Shown piece after piece: positions 1 through 10,533 of a stretch of DNA of 64,000 bases (positions within the stretch are counted from its first letter, which is position 1; every line of letters begins with the position of its first letter). The notes under the pieces are model-generated. The model was given only the letters and a program-made list of their open reading frames with translations, searched no databases and was not told where the DNA came from. A program made the translations under genes and the position numbers. This DNA is from Prosopocoilus inquinatus (taxonomy: Eukaryota > Arthropoda > Insecta > Coleoptera > Lucanidae), in assembly GCA_036172665.1 (NCBI GenBank), contig CM069872.1, forward strand, positions 41,898,101 to 41,962,100, given 5' to 3'.

Positions 1-587
1 TTTGTCTTTGGTCATCATATTTTGATATTTTATTAATCTATTTTGTATACAGGTGTCCCACTTAAGGCGTATTCTTTCATACCTCTCTAGTTATTAATTT
101 TACGAAAAATGTAGATTGTCAGTAGATGAATGTGGATCCAAAAAGACGTGCTTCAGCATTTGGAACATTTTTAAACGAATTCGCCGTTTTATGAAACCCT
201 AAAATGTGGTCAAATGAAGATACTGAGCAGGCCAACTGACTGGTCCTCCTCCACCAATCCACTTATTCGTTCGAAAAAATGTTTCAACTGCTGAAATACG
301 TCTTGTTGTCTCCACATGTATCTACTCACAACAATAGAAGTTTCTTCTTAGGGTTAGTTAGTTTGGATATCCATGGCAAGCGTAAAATCTGTACTCATCA
401 TGTCTTCTTACGTAAGAGACCTTCTTAAAGATTAATTTTAACTCTTTGAATGTCGCATAATACTTAATAATCTTATGGTAAGGTATCATAAACAAACAGT
501 TTGTTTGCTCTGTAACCATAGCAACTAACAACAAATGTCTCAAAAAGATCTGTTTCTTACCCTGCACTAGTGTAAACTAAAGGATTT

Positions 588-727
588 TGTTGGGTTGCCA
601 AATACGGGAATAGAAAAGTAGGCTTTGGGGAATAAACAAGTTTTCTGAGAGTATTAGTAGAAGTGAAATTACACATTTTGTTTAATCCAATTTGTGGCCT
701 TTATTTCTATAATATAATGACTCAACA
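588..727 (+). repeat. Left LTR of the 588-2832 element
   Basis: It begins tgttgggt and ends actcaaca, a short imperfect inverted repeat typical of LTR termini. The gattt target duplication precedes it. Confidence 0.75.
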
Positions 728-752
728 GTGGCGACCAGGACAAAGGCAACTA

Positions 753-2731
753 AAATGGACACTGAGTCAATGAAAACGTTCATCACAAGTCTTCTGGCAA
801 ATCAAGACGAAGCTTCAAGAAGAAGAGAAGGAGAATCTCATAGACGGGAGGACGTTTTGGTTCAACTCTTAAAGAATCTACAAATTAATTCTAATCAACA
901 TCGCACCTTTATCAGGAACATTGCCACAATTACCAGAATTCGAAGCTGATCAAGAAGATGTTACTAAATTCGACGAATGGTTAAGCCGTTTCGAGTTCAC
1001 ATTGGATTGCACATCACCGAATATGGCAGATCAGGACAAAGTGAAATTTGTCATGACAAAACTTTCTGCAACAACATTTAGCGAGTACAACAAATTCTGT
1101 ATGCCGAAAGCAGTTACTGACTTCGATTACAACGAAACCACTTCACGTCTTCGACAGCTATACAGTAAAAAACGCTCAATTTTTGCGGAACGTTATGAGT
1201 GTTTGCGCATTGCAAGAGACGAAGGTGAAGAATTCAGGCACTATGCAAACCGTGTCAGAGCAACAAGACGGAAATGTCAATTCAGTGACCAGACTGAAGA
1301 GCAATTTTTCTGCTTAATGGCGCTCACGGGTCTAAAATCAACATCAGATGAATCACTTCTTGCCCGTATGCTTCAAAAACTTAACGCTGACAGAGAAAAT
1401 GTCAAATTCGATGATGTAATGAATGACTGTGAGGAGTTCATTGCAATGAAATCAGAGAGCAAGTTGTACGAACAAAAGGAGCGTCTTGTAAACAATATTC
1501 GCCCCAAATCTAAACAGAAAAATGACCGCAAGAAAGTTTCACCGCCTAGCGCATGCCGACGTTGTGGAGAAATGCACTGGTTGAAGGACTGTCCTCATAA
1601 AAAGCATAAATGTCACAAATGTCAGCGTTTGGGACATTTAGAAAAACAATGCAAAGAACAGTCAAAGAAGAATAAGTCATCAAGAAACATAAACACAATC
1701 AACGTTGGTATTCTACAAAATTCACTAAATAATTGCCGATTGCTAAAAAAGTCAATTGATGTTAATGGAATACCCGTGGACTTTTACTTTGACAGCGGAT
1801 CAGAAGTCAACATTATTGATGAAAATACCTACAATCAAATCGGGTGTCCTGATATTCAACCGTGTAATGAACGAGCACAAGCATATGATGGGAGCATAAT
1901 TAAATCACCTTTCCTAGGCAAAGGACATGCAACCTTCAACCATGCTGGTAATACAAGCGAAGAAATATTCTACGTGGCCAATCCGTTACCATTACCGGAA
2001 GACATTTTTACATCTCTCAATGGTGGAAGGATCTTCTCTCAGATTGATTTTTCGGACGCATATCTGCAAGTTGAACTCGATGATGTATCAAAGAAATTCT
2101 GCAACATTACAACGCATCGCGGTTTCTACGAATTTCAACGACTTCCTTTTGGAGTAAAGTCGGCACCAGGCATTTTTCAGTCAATTATGGACTCAATGAT
2201 TGCAGGACTGTCGTACGCTTTTGCTTATTTGGATGACATCGTCATCGTCAGTGGAAATATCGACGAACATCAACAACATTTTCATGAAGTGTTTCTCCGT
2301 ACTATGGGTTTCGCATTCGTTTGAAGAAATGTGCTTTCTTCAAGACTTCAATAAAATACCTTGGTTACATTGTAGACAGCAATTGACGCCGCCCAGATCC
2401 AGCTAAAATTGACGCAATCGCTAAAATGCCGCCACTCACAGATATTTCAACTCTTCGTTTATTTCTTGGTCTGGTAAATTATTATCAAGTATTTGTTAAT
2501 AAAATGCGACACATTCGCCAACCACTTGATGAACTTTTAAAAAAGGATCAAAAATGCCAATGGTCAAATACATGACAGCAAGCTTTTCAGCGAATTAAAG
2601 ATGTACTTCAGTCGGATCTTCTCCTTACTCGCTACGATCCTTCATTAGACATTATTGTTGCTGCTGACGCCTCAAATCTTGGACTCGGTGCTGTACTTCA
2701 ACATCGTCTACCAGATGGACAAATTAAGGCC
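753..2731 (+). pseudogene. Decayed gypsy gag-pol (capsid, zinc knuckles, protease, partial RT)
   Basis: Gag opens at about 753 and shifts frame near 925; the main open stretch is 921-2324. Seen in order: a capsid-like region, two zinc knuckles at about 1548-1665 (C2-C-H4-C spacing, the first with three residues before His), an aspartic-protease active site D-S-G near 1790, and an RT segment with A-Y-L-D-D near 2225. Protease runs straight into the middle of RT, so the RT N-terminus is deleted in frame. After 2324 the reading continues only through frameshifts and stops, past an RT/RNase H linker and an A-D-A-S motif, until it meets the right LTR. It cannot be functional. The zinc-knuckle arrangement suggests an insect gypsy lineage, but I do not assign a clade. 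Confidence 0.85.
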
Positions 2732-2832
2732 GGGGAATAAACAAGTTTTGTGAAAGTATTAGTAGAAGTGAAATTACACATTCTGTTCAACCCAATTTGT
2801 GGCCTTTACTTCTATAATATAACGACTCAACA
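2732..2832 (+). repeat. Truncated right LTR of the 588-2832 element
   Basis: It matches 627-727 with about ten mismatches, lacks the first ~39 bp, and is followed by the second gattt. Confidence 0.8.
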
Positions 2833-3246
2833 GATTTTCTCTTGATGTAACTGAAAAAGCATTTCAAGACGAAACTTTTGCAAAAAACCACAAGTCTCTA
2901 ACGTCATTTGTACGGAAGATATTTGCATTTGTTTGGGGTACTACAAGTGTGATATTTTTTTTAAAGGTTGAATACCGGAGAAACGGTTTAGATTAGATCC
3001 TACTTGTGGTACACAAAGTCACATTGAAATTCAGTCTAGAACCCGAAAATGTAAAAATATATAGGTTGCTCCATTTAAAATAACGAAGTGACCTAACGCC
3101 CAGGCTAAACGGAACACTGTATACGTCAATTTAATTTTAAAATATGTTTCACGTGATGCAGTGAAGGTTTCATTTGAAACATCTTTTCGTAAAATTAATA
3201 AATAGAGAGGTATGAAAAAAATACGCCTTAAGTGGGACATCCTGTA

Positions 3247-4040
3247 TGATAATTTGTCTTTGCTGTATGCATTTTGTCTTATGAGATGTCCCAGATTAAC
3301 AGTCTTTTTAATTATAATTAACTCTTGGTACGTAACAAAATTCAAAAATATATGAAATCAAATATCGGCAAACTATATAGAGTGTCGGTAATTTTACAAC
3401 TTTACAATTCTTGAAATTAGCTCTATTTTTGTTAATGGCGTACCGACATTCACAATTCGTAAATGACATGAATGACAGTGCAGATGTCTGTCTAGCTGTC
3501 ATTTAAAATAACCTTCAGGCAGACGTAAGGCAGAAATAACTTAAGAATGACTGAAAATAGGTTAATAAGTTATTGTATCGTTTTCATCAGCTCTTCAAGT
3601 GCTATCCATATATGTAATAAAATTTTAAGGTCCCATTTAAAAAATCATAAGTTTGATATCTAACTTAATAAAGACACACCCTGTCTAGATGAAAATAATT
3701 TTAGATTGTGGTGCAGAATACAGCTTGCACAACTTTCGCTTTTATCTTTTGATAAGTTGTATATAAAATGTTCTTTTCGTACTTCCTCGGAGCGCTGGGA
3801 CACCCTGTATATTTTTCAAGTAAGGAGAAATATATCTTTCTTAATTCGAGAAGATATACTGGGCGTTCCATTTAAAATAGTACTCATTTGTTACGTTTCG
3901 GATCGTGATTTGTTTTCTTTTTTTAGTAAATCCTGGCGATTCAAGTAAATTCCTAAAACGTTTGCCTTTACTTTTTTGGTATGTCTGATAATAAACCACT
4001 AACTACTAACAATCTCTTCACAATTAATTTAAAAAAAAAA
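3247..4040. other. Non-coding stretch with transposon-end scraps
   Basis: No gene is supported. Motifs such as acaccctgta (around 3674 and 3801) and ccatttaaaat (3867) match termini of small insect DNA transposons, but I cannot pair them into complete elements. The short ORFs here resemble no protein I know. Confidence 0.4.
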
Positions 4041-4055
4041 ATAGTAGGCTAAATA

Positions 4056-4440
4056 TTACAAAAATTTTTTTTTTTTTAGAAAAATTTTGTGCAAATCGTT
4101 TTTGATTGCAGTGAGAACCTCGAGCAGCCTCTGGACAGCTGTTTTAGCCCTGCTTGGGGCTTCTTCAGCAGAAACGTAGCTCGACATTCCCACTGCAGAC
4201 CAAAAACGACTTGCCCAATTTATTCGCAAATGCGATGAAAGAATGATGAACATTTAAAATAGCGACAAAAACAATTTGCACAAAATTTTTCTAAAATCTT
4301 TCATTATGCTTTGACAGCAAGCATGGCCGCCTTGCATGGGGGACTCATTAGGAGCAAATCCCGCTTCAATTTGTCTATCCTACTGCAATGTTAGGTCAAA
4401 AAGCGATAGTAAGATATCGCTATTTTAAATGCTAAATATT
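4056..4440. repeat. Interspersed snapback repeat, copy 1
   Basis: The block has two modules. One contains gcagtgagaacctcgagcag and ttggggcttcttcagcagaa. The other contains ggtcaaaaagcgatagtaag and reads tgcatgggggactcattagg. The same modules recur at about 26890-27060, 31690-32080, 40985-41125, 62335-62465 and 63550-64000, in both orientations and different orders. It is a dispersed, self-complementary element family. No transposase is visible. Confidence 0.75.
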
Positions 4441-4441
4441 A

Positions 4442-4566
4442 CGTTATTCACTTTTGATAAAGCAAATAATTATATTTGCGAAACGTCAAGTAAGTCAATA
4501 AATTACTCTTTTAGCTCGTTTTTAAAAAGCCTTTTTATTTGTTTCATATTCCCTGCAATTCTCACG
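4442..4566 (+). repeat. Dispersed repeat shared with 20817-20938
   Basis: The core gataaagcaaataattatat and the following ~100 bp match 20817-20938 with scattered differences. The second copy is one arm of a foldback element, so this is probably a half-copy of that element. Confidence 0.6.
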
Positions 4567-5162
4567 AGCAAGAACTATCCAAAATTAACTCTGGTAATAA
4601 AGTGTGTAGCTAGCGTTCAAAATGTAACAAAAAACCCTGTGCTATCTGGCAACGTGGTGTTCCATAAGCCCTGTACTGCCAGTTAAGAGTAATTTCCTTT
4701 TCTTCATACCATTCATTTGGTTAAATTTGGTTAAATTGATTTAGCAAAGTTTCAAGTCTCAATTTTTTTAATTAACAGTAAACGATTATTTTGTTTCTTT
4801 TTCGGTGTGAAAGTATTGAAAAACGTTTCAATTTTGGAAAATCGTCAAACTAGTCAATCGTTTCTTAACACTTTCTAATACACAGTTTTTGAATAAAATG
4901 ATGCATCTAACAGTTTGTAGTTTCCGGTTTTTTTTAATAGCCAGGTTTTTTTTAGATTTCAATATATATACAGTGTGAGGAAGAAGTAACGAAACATGAT
5001 TCTGACGTTCTTACTATTGGGCTTAGGAGAAACATTTTCAAATAAAAGTTGGAACGTAAAATGTATGCCTTATGCTAGTTAACTTGAACTTACATTACGA
5101 CGTCATGTCTAAGTGCTACAGTACATAACGATAATCTTTTTTAAGTCACGACCAAAGACTTA

Positions 5163-5314
5163 GTTAGGAAGTAAGTTGAAAATCTAACGGGATATTGTCA
5201 CTGGACGATTAGTAAATGGCAACTTTTGACTACTTGAAGCCTTAAACAAAGGAGTTGCCTTTTACTAATCGTCCAGTGACCATATCCCGTTAGATTTTCA
5301 ACTTACTTCCTAAC
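5163..5314. repeat. Near-perfect hairpin (foldback)
   Basis: Arms 5163-5224 and 5253-5314 are reverse complements with very few differences, around a spacer of about 28 bp. The outer ends read gttaggaagtaagttgaaaa and its complement. It looks like a short foldback MITE. Confidence 0.85.
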
Positions 5315-6067
5315 AGTACATAACCTCATTTTTTAAATATCAATCTATAGTTCCACAGCATGGTTGCATAAACAATATTTTGTATTATACTTTGTTTACG
5401 TTCTGACAACAAACCTTTCTGGTATCCTCTTGGCAACCGTACCTCAATTTGACACATTATATGCTGTGACATGCAACGGAATTTATATTACACTTACTTA
5501 CTTAACCTTCTACCTTATTGTATAGAGGTGTTACGAGTTGAGGTTCTTTTGCGTGCTATTTAGAAATCAAGCACATCTAAATATCGTCACTGAAGATGTA
5601 CAAACTCAGCAGACACAATGTATAAAATTTTTAGGACTGAATATCCATGATAATTTGAAGCGGTCCATCATAATCTTTAACTTTTAAGTTTATTAGCATC
5701 TACGTGTTACTGTCACTGTAAAAATAGCCTATTATTCACTGTTTGAATCACGTCTGCGATACGCCGTATGTTTTTGGGGTTTCTCTACCAAAGAAAACTT
5801 AAATTTATGAGTAATTCAGAAAAAAGGCTGTACGGACAATAATAATTTAGGAAGTAGCAGACCAATTTTTATGTCAAGCATATATAACTATCTATTCGCT
5901 GTTTGTACTATAAGTGCTGACCACTACATTTAAACATCGCCAATTTACTCCACGTTGTGAGCAAATTCATTCTCACTTTACTCGATATAATAATAATTTG
6001 ATACTTCCATTGTCGAACTCATCGCAATGTCGAAATTCAATATTCTGCATGGGTAAATTTATTTACA

Positions 6068-7357
6068 CGTGGGCTGCTGGAAAAGTTTCTGGAAACGGTA
6101 TGAAAAAACGCATATGAAATTTGGTAAACGGTATCATTGTTTTTCGAAGTATTCGCCTTTGACGTCAATACACTTTTGCATACGCTCGAACCAATTTCTA
6201 AAGCACGTTTTCCACTCTAAAGATTGTACCTCAGAAAACAGTGTCCGGAATGTTTCAACCGCTGCTTCAGCCGACGAAAATCGGTCACCGCGCATTTTAT
6301 TTCTGAAATTTGGGAACAAAAAGAAATCATTAGGTGATAAATCAAGTGAATATGGACAATGAGTCATTAATTCAAATTTTTGTTGCACAAAAAATCAACT
6401 GTTTGACGGGCTGAGTGAGAGCTGGCGTTGTCATGATGGAGAATAATTCGTCGAATTCGATTGTTTCTTCTTATTTGATCGATGACTTCCGGCAAACAAA
6501 TTGTAGTATACCAATCAGCATTCACGGTTTTCGATCCTCTAAAACCACAGTTGCTACATGTCTAGTTAAACCAAAGGAACAAGCAATCATTTGCTTCGCA
6601 GCACTGCGTGAACGGACAACTTTTGTTGGTTTTGGTTCATTTTGAAGTACCCAAACGGTAGATTGTTGTTTACTTTCTGGCTCGTACGAATAGATCCACG
6701 TTTCGTCACTAGTAACGATGTTATAAGCTAAATTTGAACGACCTCCATTGAATTTCTTGAGCATTTCTTCGCACCATTTGACACGACCCTGCTTTTGCGC
6801 TTCTGTTAAATTGTGTGGGATCCAACGATTGCAAAGCTTTCGCACGTTCAAATGATCATGCAAAATCTGGTGTATTGCTTTCATGTCAATGCGTAAGGAT
6901 GCTTGAATCTCACGGTATCTCACAAGTCGATCTCGTTCAAGCATTTCAGGCACATCATCTCCATTAGTGGCAACAACAGATGTTGATGGACGACCTTCAC
7001 GAAATTCATCACTGGGAGAGGTACGTCCACGCTGGAATTCGGCAAACCAATTACAAAGACTGCTCTTTGATGGTGCTTCATCTCCAAAAGCTAAATGAAG
7101 CCGATTGAGGCATTGTTTCGGCGTTAGACCACATTTGAAATCGTAAAAAATCATGACAAGAAAATTTTCACGCGAGATTTCCATGTTTACACAAAATTAC
7201 TTTTTCTCAAATGCCATACAAACAAATCTAGTTCACTTGGATAAGAACTGTCAATAGAATTATAGGCGAAAAACGTCAAATTTTTCAAATATGACAGTTG
7301 ATAAACGCTAACAATTCTAGACCTACTAGATTCCAGAAAATTTTCCAGCAGCCCACG
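6068..7357 (-). mobile_element. Mariner element 1
   Basis: The element is 1,290 bp. Its TIRs are cgtgggctgctggaaaa on the left and the complement ttttccagcagcccacg on the right. The TA on each side is consistent with mariner target choice, although the left border has two extra bases. Copies 2 (43218-44495) and 3 (47371-48659) share the TIRs and the interior. Confidence 0.9.
6134..7184 (-). pseudogene. Mariner transposase, copy 1, frameshifted
   Basis: It starts at the ATG whose reverse-strand position is 7184. The first ~120 residues hold the paired helix-turn-helix region (W-F-A-E-F; R-E-I-Q-A-S-L). The catalytic core has D in S-D-E-T-W, D in H-H-D-N-A and D in the S-x-D-L-S-P-N-D-F block, which is the DD34D arrangement. 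The frame is open from 7184 to 6522, then lost; the C-terminal part is readable in another frame at 6388-6134. Copy 1 keeps Glu at a position near the C-terminus where copies 2 and 3 share a stop. It is not functional as it stands. Confidence 0.88.
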
Positions 7358-7475
7358 TAATACATTTCCATTCCATTTCAAATATAATTGTAGTTTGAAA
7401 GAATTTAAGAGGAAACTTAAAGAGTTTTTAATAGAGAAAGCTTTCTATTCCATTGAGGAGTTTCTGGCATAACGA

Positions 7476-10400
7476 GTTTTAAGTGGTGATATGTTAGTTC
7501 CCTAATTTACATACAGTAGGTACTAATTTTAGTTCAATCTGTGTATCTATCATTCATCAAACCAATCAAACTGTAGTGTGTATATATATATACACATTTT
7601 ATCTGTGATGGGTTAATAAATATGAATATGAAAATATGAAATTGAATATTTTCTTTGCCTTCTCTCCAATTCTAGAGTGGCTATAATAAAGCAATTTACA
7701 AGATATAAAAAAATCATAGTTGACTTTAAAAAGTTTAGCACTTAGACGTGACAACGAAATATAACATTAAGTTAACACGCGTCAAGAGCAGCTATTATTT
7801 GAATTTCTTTTTCTAAAGATAATAAAAAATTTAGGGCTTCTTTCATTACTTTTTCCTCATCCTGTACATTACAATATACCAAATTCTTCTTTAAACCTTC
7901 TCGCGGCAAAAATTAACTCAAATCAATTCCCCTGTATCTGCTTTTCTGATCCAACCAAATTTTGCTTTCCAGTTTAATTTTGTTATTTTTCCTTTTATTT
8001 TTCTGGCTGAAAATGATTCATGATCCACCTATTTTGCTTGTTTCTGGTTACAGTTACCCCCCTATTCTGAAAATGGTATCGTTAAATAACAAAAATCGTT
8101 TAAACAAGTGCAATATTTTGAGCAATCAGTACATAGCAATGCGTTTTAATCTAAATCGTACCAGGTAAAAAGACATCACTTAGACCCGGGTTTTCAATTG
8201 CAAGTTAATCTTAACTTTCGGTTTATTTCTACAGTAACAGATTCGAAAACAGTTGTTTCTAAGGCAGCAAACTGAAGGTTAAAGTTAAGTACGATTGGTT
8301 TTTCCAGAACAATTTAACTTTGAGCTTCGCTTTACTCCCATGGTAACAATTGTAAGGAAAATAATGGTTTCCGCAGGAATAAAACGGAATAAAACGGAGT
8401 TTGTATTAATGTAAGTGATTTTTGGCAAATTGGTTTCAGAAATTTGATCTCCAACATGTTCCTTTAATTTTCTTGATGCTACTTCTGAAAAGTATCTTAC
8501 AAACATGTTAGCCACAGTAAATTGGTGGCTTACTTCTGTTCCTTCATCAACGATTACAATATCATTCTATGTCCTAGTTCGTCGTGCAGAAATATTAAAG
8601 AACTGTATAAGAATTATTTAGGAAAGTACAACTTTATTGTCAGCTTTAGATTCATGTATTCGAAGAATTTTAAACCTTTATGCTTTTATCATAATTGTTC
8701 AGGTTGTTGATTGGAAATTCGATAAGGAAAACGCAGTCTTTAATTACTCATTTAAAGTCCTCTAAATAACAGTTTCAGAAATAATGGGGCATTTCTAAAC
8801 TCGATCGTAAGAGTTTCATAAAGTATTTACGAGCCGTTCATTTAAATGATTCGATAACACCTTACGAGCTTAAAATTGCAGCATAAATGAGAATGTTCGT
8901 AAAATGTTTTTTTTTAAACATTCAAACCTATTGTAGGTTAATCGTGAAAAGAAACATGCAATGTCAGTTTCGTAGTTAGAAAAGGAGAGTATTTTAAAAA
9001 AGTAATCGTTGACGATGACGTCAAAAGAAAAAAATGAAGAACGTCAGTTTGAGAAACATAATAATAAGCCATTTTAAGTTTTATACTCCATTCACGATTG
9101 TTTTAAACACGCAGCAGGTTAGGTTTATTAGTTAGGCGTCAAGTCCTGTCATATGACATATCTTAAAAAAATGTTCACTTGTTGTCAATTCAGTCTTCAA
9201 TTTGGTTCATTTACTCCTTCAACTTCTTGTTAATTGAAAATGCAGAAAATAATTTCTGCCAAAAAGAAAGAGTGCATTAAAAGAAGTTTTGATGAATACA
9301 AGAAAGGCTAGGTTGTCATCGGCTATAACCTAAAATAAATTTACGATGGCAAATAACAATACTGCCTGTTAAAATGTTAGATTTCCATAGATGGTTACAT
9401 CGTAAGAAACGTGGCGTAATCTTAAACCTCATACTCCTTTCTAACACTATTCAGTTTTTCTTTATGTTGAACCTTTATCTTCGATTCCTTTTGTGTTATG
9501 TCTTGGTCTTCTTTGATTGTACCTTTATCTTTGCCACCACCGCATTGTGATCAGATTCTAAATGAGTTCCTCCATGTATTCATTAACATCTTGTAATAAT
9601 TTTATTGTATACTTTGATTTGTTGTTCTTATTCTTATCCTCCTTCTTTGCCAGCTTCTTTTATTATTTTCCATTAGTTCTTGATCTCAGTTTTCCTTTCT
9701 TCTATTCCACTTCCACCTATGCATATACATTTAATCGAATCCATTTTTCTGTATTTTTCCTTTGTTCTTTTCAGCCACTGCCTTTTTAAGTCTCTTTTGT
9801 ATCTCTCATTTCTTTGAACTGGTCATACTCAATGAATACAGTTTGGGATTTTGCAATGCCTAATTTGTAATTTTTTAATATACCAGTTTTTTCAGTAAAA
9901 TTATGTACATAGGTTGTTTATTTATAAACATTTTACGCATTTTTTGTTTCCACTTCAACTCAATCGATTTAGGACCTTTCTTTCTTTTGCCCCTTTGGTA
10001 AGTGTCACCTTCGCCACTCCCAAAACTGAGTTAACGCTGAGTTTTAAGCTATTTAAAACCAGATTCTGTAACTATATTCAATTTATATGAAACTATCAGC
10101 ACGGGTTTGATCAATGATAGTGAAAACTGGAAAGATAATTAATAAATCTAGTCGTTTTTGAAAAAGATTGAAAGGCCGTGCTGATAATTTGATATAAATT
10201 GAATTTCGTTACTGATCTTTTTTTAAATATTTCGAAACTGAGCGAATGAAAAATTGTCAAACCTCACAGACAGATTCATCATGAAGAGCACTTTAAAAAG
10301 CCTAAATGGAATTTTGCTGTAAAATAATTAGGGAAGCCAATATTCGAGCAGTATTAAATTAACATGGGGTTTCCTATGTTGCGTTTCAAAATGCAGCACC

Positions 10401-10533
10401 CTGTATAACATTTCATTACTCTATCTGCGATCCATAAATCACATTTCAAATTTGGTAAAAAAGAAACAATATCTTCTTAGCGTCTTCTTTATGTTCCCTT
10501 CTCGGTTTTTCTTAATCTAATTGAATATTTTAG
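7476..10533. other. Intergenic region upstream of gene A
   Basis: No coding exon is convincing. It should hold gene A's signal-peptide exon and promoter, but no sequence matches the first exons of copies B, C or D. Short ORFs at 7962-8168, 8285-8515 and 9562-9789 are AT-driven and match nothing I recognise. A tatatatata run lies at about 7580-7590. A start-like peptide at 10280 precedes a GT, but its intron phase does not fit exon 2. Confidence 0.5.

Larger units (their letters stand above)
588..2832 (+). mobile_element. Ty3/gypsy-type LTR retrotransposon, internally deleted
   Basis: The left LTR is 588-727 (140 bp, TGTTG...CAACA). A truncated right LTR at 2732-2832 matches the last ~100 bp of the left one. 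The whole is flanked by the 5-bp duplication gattt (583-587 and 2833-2837). A likely tRNA primer-binding site (tggcgaccagg) follows the left LTR after 1-2 bases. The interior holds a broken gag-pol. The right LTR joins directly to the RNase H region, so one deletion removed RNase H, integrase and the start of the LTR. It lies inside the TIR element at 48-3246. Confidence 0.85.
48..3246. mobile_element. TIR DNA transposon remnant (Tc1/mariner-like), host of a nested gypsy element
   Basis: About 60 bp at 48-110 is repeated in inverted orientation at 3181-3246 with only a few mismatches. The ends read tacaggtgtcccacttaagg on the left and its complement on the right. The flanks allow a TA target duplication. 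On the minus strand around 195-265 a short decayed reading (W-I-G-G-G-G-P-V-x-W-P-A) resembles the catalytic-core segment of insect DD34D transposases. No intact transposase remains. Without the nested LTR element (588-2832) about 950 bp is left, so the element is internally deleted. The superfamily is an inference from the TIR, the possible TA duplication and that one short peptide. Confidence 0.6.
5560..7475 (+). pseudogene. Non-LTR retrotransposon RT C-terminal fragment, split by mariner 1
   Basis: 5590-6062 reads, with stops and frameshifts, like the region C-terminal to the RT core of a CR1/Jockey-group element (S-R-L-R-Y-A-V-C-F-W-G-F). It is clearly related to the better-preserved copy at 39386-40687. 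The reading resumes after the mariner, at about 7360-7470, ending in F-Y-S-I-E-E-F-L. A short 3' tail with gatgggttaataaatatgaa near 7604 resembles the 3' end of the 39-40 kb copy. Confidence 0.75.

Noticed and set aside
7962..8168. Short ORF with a hydrophobic start as a membrane peptide
   Set aside because: Poly-Leu/Phe from T-rich DNA, with no supporting context.
10280..10325. Possible signal-peptide exon for gene A (M-K-S-T-L-K-S-L-N-G)
   Set aside because: Its only donor gives phase 2, but exon 2 needs phase 1, and it is weakly hydrophobic.
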